Source: Sclerodactyla briareus (Eukaryota > Echinodermata > Holothuroidea > Dendrochirotida > Sclerodactylidae). Taken from it: a stretch of 64,000 nt of DNA. Location of the stretch: positions 124,001 through 188,000 of the forward strand of contig JAODTK010005620.1 of NCBI GenBank assembly GCA_026419785.1, read 5' to 3'. The position numbers were made by a program, and so were the translations under genes. The notes under the pieces are model-generated. The model worked only from the letters and a program-made list of their open reading frames with translations. It was not told the DNA's origin and ran no database searches. How positions within the stretch are numbered: the stretch's first letter is position 1; each line of letters begins with the position of its first letter. Shown here piece by piece: positions 13,001 to 25,150 of the stretch.

Positions 13001-13454
13001 GAGACCGATTTTGTAGGACATTCAGTAGCGGACTAAGGTTACGGTGACGACTCGGTCTCGGATGCTGGTGGGACTATGAGTCCAGGTTCAAGACTACTCA
13101 AAAATCCTTGGCAGAATCCTGAAATTGAGCGGAAAGATTAATGCAAAATTCTAACCATGATATCAAAAACATATGAACGGGGTTAGCCATAGTAGGACCA
13201 ATTAAGATGTGCAGGTGCCTGTTGGAACGGCCCTTAGCAAAGGTGTCACATGCACAGCAAAAGTTCATCGCAATTACATGGCTATTGCTATGAACTTTTT
13301 TGATGGGCGTCCACTGCAGCTCTTGGATAGGATGTGTGAAACTCCATATGATTTTGCCATTGAGCTGATTGTTGCCATATTATCATAGTCCAGGATGCAA
13401 CTTCTAACGGTTATAACATTGCCTTTTTTTATTGCAATACTAGGCTCATTCTAT
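10045..13454. other. Gene-free stretch with a CpG-containing block
   Basis: No gene seen. 10330-10440 and 11210-11330 are locally rich in CpG and contain 'ttccgc' motifs and 'gcgccatgttt', which could be promoter or old transposon ends. Degenerate gactcg-like phrases occur near 12990-13060 and again near 14110-14190, on either side of the dispersed repeat. Confidence 0.35.
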
Positions 13455-14065
13455 CCCGCGACACTGGAATTGTTCGGGATATTATGGTTTTTGGTGTGTT
13501 GCCCGTCACCGCCGTCCCCGGCCGCTGCCCGCCGGAAACTTTAGGCATTAGCGCAATAACTCGCTTTATCCGATTGATCTGAAACTTGGGTACACCTGTC
13601 CGCCCTAGAGAAATCTCGGATGAGTTCGAAGTGGGCATCACTGCATGCTGGGTCCGCTTATTTGCATTCATTTGCAAAGATTTTCAATTTTGGATTTGAA
13701 CGAAACTCGTGGGTAGGGACCTATAGCTCATACCGAAAATGTGGAGGTCTTTCAAGGTCATAGGAGGCAAATTTGCATAATTTAGACAATGTTCTTTGTC
13801 AGATTTGAACAAAACTTGTGATGGGACTACTTTTTTTCCTGACCAAGTTAAAGGGCATTTGCAAAGGTCATCATGGCTCTAATAAGTTGCATAATTTTTG
13901 GACTTTTTGGTAACTTCCATAGATCACAACAAAACTTGGTGGATGAAGGCTGTCTTCGTTCCTGACCAAAATGGCGGTCTTTATGGGTGTTAGATACTTT
14001 TTTTCCCAATCATGCTCAAAGGCGGGAAAAAAAAATTTATACACGTGGGCAGTTTCCCGCCTACA
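13455..14065 (+). repeat. Dispersed repeat family 3, copy A
   Basis: Aligns along its whole length with 16641-17226 in the same orientation. Both open with cgacactgg…gggatattatgg, continue with gccgga-aactttag, 'cttggtgg(a)t' phrases and 'aaggtcat', and end with 'cacgtgggcag' and 'cccgcctac'. Indels are frequent. No coding capacity. The style matches repeats common in introns of marine invertebrates; I cannot name it. Confidence 0.8.
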
Positions 14066-14171
14066 CATGTTGTTCCATTTTGCCAAATGCAAGTTCAATA
14101 AGGCTTGGGGACTCGTAGAGTGAGACTCGTCATGGCTCCAGATGCTGAGGACTCAGTCTTGGACTCTGGAA

Positions 14172-14615
14172 TCAGATTGGCTGGACTTGACTCCCACACT
14201 GATTTTTGAGAGGGAAAGTCCCTCTTGACATAATTTTCTGAAGGGATTTCCCATAGCGCCGAAAATCCCTCTTTTCCTCCTTCAGTCCAACAATGATGAC
14301 TCCATCAAAGTCATGATTGCCTTGGCCTATCCCAAAAGTTGATTCATTTTGTTTGAATTCAACGTGAGCTGGCTCAAGAGTGATTGTGACTGGAATATTT
14401 CTGCCAAGCCGGTTTTGATATAGCACCCAATCAAAGTAGTGAAAAAACTCTCGAATCCCACAATGTCCTGGAATTGTTATAATTTTCAGATGAGGAGGCT
14501 CATCAAGGCAATTTCCTATACTACCTCTCAGAATACGTATACTCTGTAATCGAGCCGCCCTCCCTGTATAAACGCCCCCCCCCCTTTTTTGACCTTCCAA
14601 TAGGTTGGGAATCAT
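14172..14615 (-). CDS. Unidentified open reading frame, 147 codons
   Basis: This frame has convincing protein texture over about 110 residues, with peptides LKIITIPGHCGIREFFHYF, PVTITLEPAHVEFKQN and FDGVIIVGLKEEKRDF. The alternating hydrophobic strands and charged turns look like a folded alpha/beta domain. A possible acceptor (gtatag) precedes GNCLDEPPH. It sits between two copies of a dispersed repeat, so it could belong to a mobile element or be an exon of a host gene. I do not recognise the family and assign no function. Confidence 0.45.
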   Translation of the reverse strand: MIPNLLEGQKRGGGVYTGRAARLQSIRILRGSIGNCLDEPPHLKIITIPGHCGIREFFHYFDWVLYQNRLGRNIPVTITLEPAHVEFKQNESTFGIGQGNHDFDGVIIVGLKEEKRDFRRYGKSLQKIMSRGTFPLKNQCGSQVQPI

Positions 14616-16640
14616 AATTCACCAAGTAACGATGAAAATTGTCCTTGAATAAGGCTGTTACACAATAGTGTTTTGGAATATCCTAACATGTAGATAGGAA
14701 ATTTTGGAAGCCTATCCGCACAATTATTTTTATCTACGTAATGGATAATGCGACTAGAAACTGTCATCATGTTAGACTAGTTTGTCACTATAAACTCTAC
14801 AAACCTGACATAAGATATTTTGGAACATCTAGCCCTACCTCCTGCCTGAAGGGGGCTCAAGCCATTGCCTCAACGTCAAATTCATTGCCATCGCTACGTC
14901 GCGGGGTTTTTGCTGCCTCAACCCGAAATCTGCAGTATGAATTTGGAAATCATAGCTTGAGAATTTACGTAAGATTGACTTGAAACCGAAGCGAATTATG
15001 ATTAGGCCTATGATGGGATTTATCCAGTGTTCGTATTTTCCCGGTATCGCATCGCAAAATGGCATGCATAATCCTCAAACTGCGGAGATTTTTTTAAAAT
15101 GCATAGCAATTTGTGCGATCCAAACTGGGGTTATTAAATCGCACGGCTATTATTTGATTCTGTGCGATGTTTTGCCGTTTTAAGTGACATCCATGCCTGG
15201 GCGAAAATATTTTTCACCGTCTAATTATATCCATGCAGAAGAACACCTCAATATTGTTTTGCCCAATTTTGATAACAAAATTAACATCTTGGGAAAGTCA
15301 CAGAAGTTGCAAGATCCAGTCCACAGTTGCCTGGTCATTTTTCGTTACCATACAATACCCAGGTGGGACAAACGTCCTGTCGGCGGGCGGAGTGCAATTA
15401 CACGCTATCAAAAGAAACATTTAGGGGGCGAAAAGATAGCCCCAAATTCTCATGAAAAATTCCTGTTTGACCATTGATTTACAGCAGCAAGAATGTTGAG
15501 ATTTTATGCAAATACTGATTGAAAATGCATGAATATTGTAATTCACGATCATTTTGTGATATCGCTCTCACCTTCTCGTACATCGGCTACAGCATGCATG
15601 TGTGTCTGGTGTGTGATACAGTAAAGGCTGCTTTTGGACCGCGAGTAAACAACACGTGTTCGGTACAACTTACACATCGTGTATGCAGTTAGCTGTTCAA
15701 GTGCAACTGAAGAGGAATAGTGTCAGTATGTTTCGAAAAAGAAGTCAGATTTAGTTGGACAGTCTTAGCAAATAAATTGATTGGTGCATTGCGAAACATG
15801 CCAACTTGATGTATTTTCCTACTAAAGTCCCAAGAGGTCTGGGTTTAGATGTGTACTGTTTCAAACCCAACCTGTAACACCAAATTCAAATTATGATCCA
15901 CAATTTCGGATGATCACACCTGGGAGCCCTGTGTTATTTTCTCCTATGCTACAGTGGGTGTTATATATTACAATTTTCAGGCCTCTTGAACTTGCGATCG
16001 TAACGTTCAAAAGTGCTGACTACGTTACTTGTCAAACTCTTGATAGAGCTTACTACGGCAGGTGCCAAGTTACGACAGCTTAGAACATGTCTGCAAATCA
16101 TTTTGAGATGATCGGCATATTCGGGATTGGAGGAACAGATCGTGGCAAAGGGTGGGGAGAAGTAATTTATAATATCCCCACTTCGGGATCTTATGATATT
16201 TTACATCAACGTCCGCATGTGGAATCTCGGAGGTTTTCCGACAACATGGGGGTTGTCATCACCGACGAGGAAGGGGGGATGAGGGGAGGGGAGGGATTTT
16301 TGGACTTTTAAGGATTTTGGGACTTTTTTTTCACAAAACTTCCTTTGTCATGCCCCAAAAAGCTGATTAACATTTGAAACTTTGCAAATTTTATCCAGAT
16401 TTAGAGCTCAGATGTGTGCGAAGGTGCGTCGCCGCAACCGATCAGACGGCGGTCCTCGACTTTTTCGTGAACTGAATTTCTTATGAGGGCGTTTTGGACC
16501 ATTAGAGCGTTTTTGAAGACCAACCTTTGTTTCCATAAAGCCTAGCCGCTAAGCCTACGGCTGCTGACTGTACTTTATTCCCATCCTATTTTCCCGGAGT
16601 CGCCCTTGTGTGTGAATCCCAAATCAAGACCAATACATAC
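14616..16640. other. No gene recognised
   Basis: Mixed-composition sequence without exon-like frames that I can support. 16270-16330 is G/T-rich with a short poly-T. Confidence 0.4.
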
Positions 16641-17226
16641 CCTGCGACACTGGGAAGGGTCTGGCCGGGATATTATGGTTTGGTTGTGTATCCAGCGCCG
16701 TCCCAATCTCCGCCGCCGCCGGAAAACTTTAGCGGCCTAAAACGCAATAACCTTGTTAACGCTTTATTTTAATATCCGATTGAGGCTGAACTTGTACACT
16801 TTCGCGCCTGGTGGAATTCCCAACTTATTGCCGTATTTGAACCAAACTTGGTGGTTAGGGACCATAGTTGATTCCCAACAAATTTTGAGTCATTTCCCAG
16901 GTGCATCGATGGGTCAAATTGCATAATTTATGCCATTTTTTCCAAACTTTGTCAGATCTGAAACGGCAACTTCGTTGGATGGGGCTACATTTGTTCATGA
17001 CAAGGTTAAAGGTCATTTCAAAGGTCATCGTGGGTCAATTGGCATGATTTTGATGTGACTTTTCGTAACTTCTATAATCACAACACAACACTTGGTGGAT
17101 GGAGGCTAGCTAGGGTCTAGTTTTCTGACCAAATGGATGTTCTCTATGGGGGTGTTAATTCTTCCGTCTAATGATTGCCCCCTCTCAAAACGATGTATAC
17201 ACGTGGGCAGGTTTAACCCGCCTACC
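16641..17226 (+). repeat. Dispersed repeat family 3, copy B
   Basis: Second copy of the family at 13455-14065, same orientation. The shared order of landmarks runs from the gacactgg start, through gggatattatgg and gccgccggaaaa, to acacttggtggatgg and the cacgtgggcag…cccgcctac end. Divergence is high and mostly indels. Confidence 0.8.
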
Positions 17227-18771
17227 ATTTCTAGTTGAGGCAATTTATCTGGGTAGTGGGATAACATGTATACAGCGCTCTCTTAATTCATCACTTGACC
17301 TGGGCCTGCAAGCCTCGACTGAGTAAGCACCAGAAAGCCCTAGAGTGGCACTGCTCGGAAAATGAGTTTGATGTGGAAGGGGATTTTTTCTCTTTCCAGC
17401 ACCCGTATGAAAATATATATTTGGGACCCCTGTCCATACCATTGCACGAATAAAGCCCAACTGGCCAACGCCTTGATGTCAATTGCCCATACAGCCAGTG
17501 TTGACAGCTTTGCTGTGACAGACTGTACCCCTACCCTGCCTAGTGCTGATAGATATGCATGGTCCATCGATCTTTGTGTTTGCAGCATCAAAATTGCACA
17601 TAGCTTTTGGCATGCAGCATTTCTCGATAGCCCAGCCCCCCTAAATTTTCTAGGAGGGCATAAATTAGCCCCGCCTTTTATTTTTTTCATACATACACCC
17701 ATCAGGCTAGCAATCATTTCCCCCCGTCTCCAACTCATGACATCCCTCTGGCCAGGCATACCTACATACATAACCTACATTAAGCTAGTGGTCAATTCAA
17801 TGGTAACTGCAGTTATGCATAATGCAAATGTACCATTATGTCCCGCATCACTCACGATAAATAGTGTTCATACTTCTCCCAAAAAGTGCATTGAAAATGC
17901 TTGTTTAGAAAATAAAAATTGCTATGCAATATTGCAGGAGTGCTATACAAAAAAATATTGCATAGCAAATGTTGCTATGCAATTTTTTAGGATCCGTACG
18001 AAACTGGATTTATCTCAGGCAAGTTGCTTACGTAATTATGCAATGTTAGGAAAGGGCAATGTGCCAACCTAAATAATTAGCATCGTGATCGGACTGATTA
18101 TGGAGAAAAAAGGTGATTGGTATATCCGATATTGGCATTATCGTTTGAACACTAGTACCGAATTCTCTGTAAAATGACAAAAAATGCAATCTGAAAATAT
18201 TAGAAATCATCAAGTTATGAGACAAACATGTAGATCATGTGTTGAAATGTAACACTTTTCACAAAAGATTAAAGCATGTTAATATTTGCAAGGTGTCTAG
18301 ACTGAGCTGATCCCTGTCAAAAATTGTAGCAAGTTTGAAACTTAAAAATTACATTGTCGGCATGATTGCATGAGTTATTTGTAGCCTAGCCTAGGCTTAT
18401 ACTCATGTGTACCTAGGCCTAGATGTATGAGATAGGTTTTAGGCATAGGCTAGGCTCAGTGTAGTGGTGGAGTTACTGATGTAATCCAAAATCTTACCAT
18501 TACTGCCAATGCCTAAACCTACAGTAACCCCTTACGCTCACTAACCCTAGTGACCCCACCCTTTAATGAATATTCTTATCAATCATTCATGAAACAATAC
18601 ATTCTCACCGTGCGAAGTGCGAACTGTCAGAATGAAGCAAAAGACAGTTAACGTCGGAATATTATGTAAATAACAGGCTAACATTCTCTATTCAGCTATA
18701 AAATTTGAAAATATAAGAGAATCCTTGGAAGAGAATGGCTAAAATGTGCTTACTGTCTGTAGCACCGCGTA
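17227..18771. other. Open but non-protein-like stretch and short palindromes
   Basis: Both strands happen to be open for long runs (plus 17362-18072, minus 17340-17771), but the peptides are low in charge and rich in Cys/Ile/Thr and do not resemble a folded family. I leave them uncalled. 17918-17983 holds direct copies of ttgctatgcaat and an inverted copy attgcatagcaa, a small hairpin-forming cluster. Confidence 0.4.
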
Positions 18772-19809
18772 GGGTAAAGTGACCAGTATCCGACCCCTAA
18801 GGAACCTTTTGCAATAGTTTTTAGAGGTGAAATGGAAAGATGTTTCCAAAATGTTCGTTGACATGTTATAGTAACAATGTCACCATGAAAAAAATATGAA
18901 TTCAACCTTTCTCTTCGGAGAAAAGGCACCCTGAAAACTCGAGTTTGCCTGCCAAGTATTCAACCCCCAGTGACCAGTATCAACGTCGAAGACCAGTATT
19001 CGACCCTCTGTCTTTACCCCAAATTATCATTTAGTAGAGTGCAATTCATAAAAGTTGAACATAACTAAACACATGAAGTATATGCAAGTTATATGCCAAC
19101 TAATATTACAGAACAAACTTTGAAGATTTTAGAAGCGAATTTAGGCTCAATGTTTCATGCTTTGTTTTTTTTTAGGTCAGTATGGTCCAAATAAACACAT
19201 TTCAATGCAAATTCAATGATTTAGGATATCTCCTAAAATACTCAGAATTTCTTTGCAAAATTACTTAAATGACTTGACAGCAATGGCCCCTTGGATAAAT
19301 GACCAAAAAACCAAATTCAAATTCATTTACCAGATGTTTAATGAAACGGATGCACCAGGGGTGAAATGGGCAGCAGATACGGAGACCAGTATTCGACCCC
19401 CTCCAATCTCCCTCCAAATTTCCTTGAAATGTCTCTCTTATCTGAAATATGGTATTGATTGCTGCATTATTAAATGTTAGCCTCAACAACTCATTGTTTT
19501 GGAAACCAGTTCCTCTCCAAAAGAATATGGGAAATTACACTTCACAACATTTCCTCCAAGTCCCTTATGGGACCCTGTAAGAAAGGCTGTTTTTGAAGAA
19601 TTTCCAAAATTCTCATGAACAAACATCTCCAAAGCAGATTTCTCTCCAAAAGATTGGCATGAAACTGCATGACAAATCAAGCTCAGAAGTTGCTCTTTGC
19701 TTTGATATGGTTTTCATGTTGAATGGAGTCTCAAATCAGTGGAATAATATGGATTTATGCCAAAGGAGGTTGAATACTGGTTGGGGGTTTGATACGGGTC
19801 ACTCTACCC
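18772..19809 (+). mobile_element. TA-flanked non-autonomous DNA transposon (MITE-like), 1,038 bp
   Basis: The left end is gggtaaagtgaccagtatcc and the right end, read on the minus strand, is gggtagagtgacccgtatc. They form imperfect terminal inverted repeats, each bordered by TA (18770-18771 and 19810-19811). The phrase gaccagtattcgaccc or close variants recurs inside (about 18972, 18992, 19382 and inverted near 19770). No transposase frame is present. The TA target and short inverted ends fit a Tc1/mariner-class non-autonomous element; that class call is inference. Confidence 0.75.
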
Positions 19810-21207
19810 TAGTTAGGTTACTCCATCACAGCCTAGGCTACTCATAAACCGTAGGTCATTCACACTCATTTCTTCATCAATATTTAGCACACTAACTAGA
19901 ACGGTGAGTAATGTATCATTTACTTGATAATGAGATTTATATTTTTACAAATATCTAATAACATTTTCGGTAGAAAAATCAAATCAACCTCTGGCAGAAA
20001 CCCTGATAATGGTTCGTTTACAGTTCTTCACCTCATATTAGGCCTAACATACAACCAGCTAAAATGACGGATTGCCCAATGAACAAATAGATAATATCCA
20101 ATTTTCAATTCATCAGCAACAAAACAAATAATTAAAGTAGCGGAGGCCTAACGTTAGGTGAAATCTCTTCATATTATAGTGTTAGGCTAGGCCACTAATA
20201 TTGAGTTAGGCCAGCAGTTTGACATTGAAACTTTATACAAAATAAGAGGGGAAATAGCAGAACGCTGTTTTTTTTTTTTTTTTTTTTTTTTTTTTCGAAA
20301 AATATATTTTGAGAAATTACAATTATACGTGTACTGAATTATCCTCGGGAGTAAACAGGAAAGTCGGATGGAAACGGATATTTGCCAGGTGATATGCAAA
20401 CGATATTTGACGTTACTGCAAATATGGCGGATGCTAGGTTTGCTGTAGTGTGTCACTCTTACGCTGCTGATACGTGACTTTCGCAACACACAAATGGGAT
20501 TAGATGGAAGGTTGAACAAATATTGAAACGAAAGTATTCATTGTGGACTTTGACCGGTGCTAACAATTGGGTTACTGGCCTGTTCTATGGGAAAACGTGT
20601 TATTCTTTACCTTGAAAAATAATGTGAAGTTGTGACTCGAAACCAACCAGTAATAAACTACGGAATGCTGAGCCTCCACGAATTTAGACCACATGAAAGT
20701 GGCAACGCAAAGTGATATGATGACGGCCTGCAACTCCTTCGCACTGCGGCATGCGCGAATATGACTGGCCAGGCAGCATGAGCGACGGTTGCGGGGTGCG
20801 GTCAGAAGTTGGGTGGCGGTATGAATGGAACCTGAATGCAGTGCATTCATACCTCGCGGTGGATGATTTCGATATGAAAACGTCTTACATTAGAGGTGAT
20901 TGAGGATTGATAGATTACGTTGTGAGCGTAAGGGCCTTCTACACCTTGGTTCAGTAGTTTTATCCTGTTTACAAGGTGTTTAAAACAGTTGGACCTGTGT
21001 TGACCTCAAATGAACTTACCAGACCTAAAAAAACAATGGGATCATCTACTCGATATGGCCTCAGTACCCCCATAACAAGTGTGGAAGAAATACGTTTGCG
21101 TTTCATAGTTATGATATCACAAGTTTTCAGACTTTGTTGTCTGTTGACTTCAGAGAATTGTACAATGAGGGATCATCTACTCAATATGGTGAGCTCACAC
21201 AACCAAG
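19810..21207. other. No gene recognised; 28-T tract at 20268-20295
   Basis: A pure poly-T run of 28 bases at 20268-20295 could be the poly-A tail of a minus-strand retroposon, but I could not delimit a body. Nothing else supportable. Confidence 0.4.
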
Positions 21208-21990
21208 TATAATAATAATAATATTAATACAGTTCTTATTATATGCGCCAACACAAAATTACGAAACGTAAATTTCTCGTGGCGCTTAACAGCAAGGAAC
21301 AAGTATAACTATATGCCTTAGTGAAAAGGTACGTTTCCAGACCACGACTTAAAGCTATGACAGACTGGGACATTTTCACACGTTCAGGAAAGAGAGTTCC
21401 AAAGAAAATGGTGCATTGTAAGAAAACATTCTTGAACCATAAGTTCGAGTATTGATCCTGGGGACGGAGGTAACGTCCTATGTGAGGCTGGAATCGGAAG
21501 CGATTTCGTAGCTTCGGACTGAAAGTGGAGCATATTAGAGAGGTAGCTTGGCCTTAGATCGTTTAGGCATTATAAACCATCAGTAGAAATCTTATAATGG
21601 ATTCGTTCACGAAGCGGAAGCCAATGAAGCTCAATAATGGCGGCGGGGACATGGTCGTGTTTGCAAATCCTGACCGGAGACGTGCATGCAGCTGTATTCA
21701 GTACACGTTGTAATCTGGCAAGTCTGCAATCTGGAAGTCATGTACAGCACACTATTACAGTAATCAGCTTCGAAAGGTGACAAAGGCCGTGAATAAGCCT
21801 TCAAGCAAGAGCCCCGTCAAGATACTTCCTATCTGGCCAGTGTACGGATACTATATAGTGCACTACGGCAGACTTGACGAATATGTGATCAAGTATCATA
21901 TGGTTATCGAATATGACGCCAAGTATGGTTGTAGTGCAACCTTCTTTCTTCACTAGTTTTGACCTCAGATGACTGTGAACCAGATCCGAA
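21208..21990 (+). repeat. Interspersed repeat with (AAT)n leader
   Basis: Starts with AAT triplets and ttcttattatatgcgcc, then gtggcgctt, gaaaaggtacgtttccag, gaaagagagttccaaag, gaagccaatgaagctcaa and gacatggtcgtg. This series of phrases is one I associate with a widespread interspersed repeat of marine invertebrate and fish genomes. No second copy lies in this window, so the call rests on recall. Confidence 0.5.
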
Positions 21991-22639
21991 AAATACGGAT
22001 TATCAACTACATATGGCCAACCTACCTATCAGTATGGAACCACCTACACCCGTTACTTGTTCACGGCTATGTGTATGATTCGCAAGGTTGTCATTCTTTG
22101 ACTCCTGTTTGACGTTCATGACCTTATACACACCTAACCCTGAAAACCCTTACCTATGTTAGTTGTCTGTACATGAGAACAGCGATTTTGCCAGAAACAA
22201 CGCGAGTACACGTTCCTCAACGATGACTCTGTCCCTACATCCTCCCATTTTGTCTAGCTAATATATAGGACTTCTCTTCGATGTGGCTAGGTCCACCAAG
22301 GGAATGGTCCATGGACCAGGTCGTTCGTTTCTATTTTTGCATTTTGAGCGTAGGTCGCCTCAGCTGTCTACAATAAACTACATTGACGGAGATACTACCA
22401 GCATGAATTGTGCAATGTGCAAGAAGTAGCGGTAAGATGCAGACGATTGCTTCACATTGGAATTAAAGATTTCCTGAAATTGGCTCGTAGTCCCTGAAAT
22501 TACGGAGCACTTCCTACGGCCTCGCAACTGTCTCCTCGCATACGCCACCTTACGAGCGTGAACGGAGGAGGGTGTGGGGGGGGGTCTTACCTCCAGAAGC
22601 ATCTACATCCCAATTATTGGTATATTGCATTAGTGTGTT

Positions 22640-22709
22640 CAAAAAGCTCTGAACCCAAAGGGGGGTCCGGACCCCGGACCCCCTCCCAACTCCTCTGTAT
22701 CCGCTACTG
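22640..22709 (+). repeat. Right terminus of a CAGTNGCGGAT-type transposon
   Basis: Read on the minus strand the block begins cagtagcggatacagagg and runs into mirror-like ggggtccggggtccgg. The same terminus style recurs at 46034, 47483 and 47906. The other end was not found. Confidence 0.4.
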
Positions 22710-22792
22710 ATATAGCTGGCCCATGCACAATCCACGTCGTCATCAAATATGTTTTTTCTCCATACGTGGCCATTTATAACAGTGCGTTGAAC

Positions 22793-23880
22793 ATATGGAA
22801 GCCACCAAGGAGAATTTTTTGGTTCGAGACACGACCCCCCCCCCCCAGTACCATCTAGAATCAACTGGTCATTTTCCTAACATTGCACATAAACATTGGC
22901 TAGGGTTTAGTCCACTTCTAATCCTTATTGTTATAACAGACTGGTTCACCAGCCGCGTGCTGCTTCGTGCATGATGTAAGCAATATGCACCGGAAAACGG
23001 GGCAGAGGAACGTGCACATCAGTATGAAGTTTTACGTGATTGACGTTTCGCACTATATATAGGCGCGGAGCAGGGCAGAACAATTCTGAGACATGTAAAT
23101 TTTTCACAAAAATTGAACGGAACAAATCGAAAATCTCGATCTCGTAAATGCCACATCTTCACGACATTTCTTTTCAAGTCAACTTTCCCAAATGCGGCAA
23201 CCTCTAACCCATTGGAAGTGTCCTCTATGAGCAGCAGAATGCCTCTAGAAAATAAGGTATGGTAGGAATTGAAGGCCACGATGACAATTTGTAATGATAA
23301 ACATTAACTCAGGCAATTTATTGTCAATTTCAGTGATCTTGTTGGCTCCTGCCTAAGGCCCGGAAGTGCGTTTCTGCAATCTGGGGGATCTGTAAACCAT
23401 TTTTCTTGAATGTCCTACGTGCCAACCGATGGTGCGCTCGGCTTAGGTGTTACTATCCAACTCTGTCCCCTTTCCCAATATTTAACGACGATGTCCAGTT
23501 TTAACAAATCATTGCGGTGTAGGCCTTACTATGAATTTCGAATTACGAACGAGTTTGGGACTGTTGGGCCTATGTATGGATTGGCTATGGACAATGTACA
23601 CAAAAATGCGATATGAAGAGCTAGGAGGAATTGGCAGATGGAATGAATGAAGGGGGATTCATGTAGATATTTTCCTTGTATCATCTCGATTCATCATTCA
23701 TGTAAGTAACATTTCTATAGACGATTATTTTATCATTAATTAGAAATTGCGACTGAAATAATATTTCAAAGCCGGTTGAATGCGGCTCAAAACACCCGGC
23801 AAGTGTCTTTTCCGCCATCTGAGAGTCCTTTACAATCCTAATTTTCAGATACGATGCGCGCCCAACAATCCTGTCGCAAA
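22793..23880 (+). repeat. Dispersed repeat family 1, copy A
   Basis: Collinear with 36825-37760. Shared landmarks in order: a poly-C tract followed by a 'tttcctaac' phrase; cacatcagtatg-aggttttacgtg; tata-aggcgcggag; a gacat-taaattt phrase; ctctgcaatctggggga; accgatgg; caatatttaa; cgacgat; and ccggccatctga…agggtc. It is non-coding in any frame. Its right part continues into the 1.9-kb tandem duplication. Confidence 0.7.
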
Positions 23881-25019
23881 TGGAACACAGCCTAGCTGTG
23901 ACCCCACCCGCTAAACTGACCCTTAACTGTGTAGACGCACCAGTCACTTTTGAACAAATCGGCCTTCCCTGCCTACCGAATCTTGTTTTTGTTCTAGTTC
24001 ACGCTTATTTGAAAGTTTACTCACTCTTCTTTCTGTCGATGTACATTTCGTCTGTAAAGGTTTCCTGGAAAAGTTTTACGCCTATTTTCGTTGAAAAAAG
24101 CACAACTGCTATTTGTCAATTGGAAAAAAGATCCGAATCTCGAAATTTGGCCCGTTTTCCCCTCACTTCAAACTGCACTAAAAACTTTGTTCCGCTGTCC
24201 CTAAAATCTAGTTCAAACTCGAACAGAAATTATGAATATTCTCAGTGTTGGGGTGCCAAAATTACGTCCTGGATTGGCGGGACATTACGCCAAATTAGCA
24301 TGAAAAAGCAAAATAGAGGTTTGGGCACCGCCCAACACCCATATATGGTTGGTGAGTCATTGCAAGCCCGCTTCCCCTGCACAGTCCCACGACTGCCGCG
24401 TTCTGTTGAAGGTCAAGCGCTATTGGCTTCAGTAGGCATTGCGCACAGTGCTTTTCCGGGATACGGGGAGCTCGTTTTGTTTCGTATAGCTCGCTAGATG
24501 CTGTTAGTACCAGTATCTACCCAATGTCTGAAACAAATCTACGCCCCTGCTTTCGGCGTCGGTCTCAGGGCCCTGGAAGCAGGGTGGGTTCTCTAGTGCC
24601 ATCTGAGGCTCATTCATTTGGGAACAAGATAATCATGATTTTGCCTGGTTGGCAAGATTCTAGAACACTGTCAAGCGGAGGTCAAGTCTGCATGTCCGCC
24701 CTTACAATGTAGCGAGAGCTACTGCTGTCGACCGATATTCACAGGACTTATCACAAGAAGAGGGCTGACACGCAAAAAATGGCATATCTGCTGAAAAAAG
24801 GGTTGGCCTGAAGTCGGAAAATCCACCTTGGACCGCGCCTGCGAATGTTACGTTATAAGATTTTTTTATACAATGTAATTCTCCAAAAAACATCAGCTCC
24901 CTCGCAAGTATTTCACATGCATACTGCTCACAATACCAAATCTATCGTGCCGAAGTTTACGATTCCATTGTTGCGTACCCGGTTATAATAATAATCTATA
25001 TAATAATACGCTAAGGGAT

Positions 25020-25150
25020 TTTCCGTCTGTCCGGCACTATTCTCCGGAACGGCGGGGCGCGCGCCCGCGGGATTCGACGGGCAGGTGCGGGTCGCCCCTC
25101 CCCGCGTCCAGCAGTCCAGTTTGCGTTCCCGTCTCCGCGACGCGCTCGGA
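25020..25150. other. GC-rich block (repeated at 26920-27050)
   Basis: A sharply delimited CpG-rich block with gcgcgcgcccgcggg, inside AT-rich DNA. Present identically in both halves of the tandem duplication. No RNA gene recognised. Confidence 0.5.

Noticed and set aside
17362..18072. Longest plus-strand open frame (236 codons)
   Set aside because: Peptide composition is not protein-like, there is no motif, and the opposite strand is also open; likely due to base composition.
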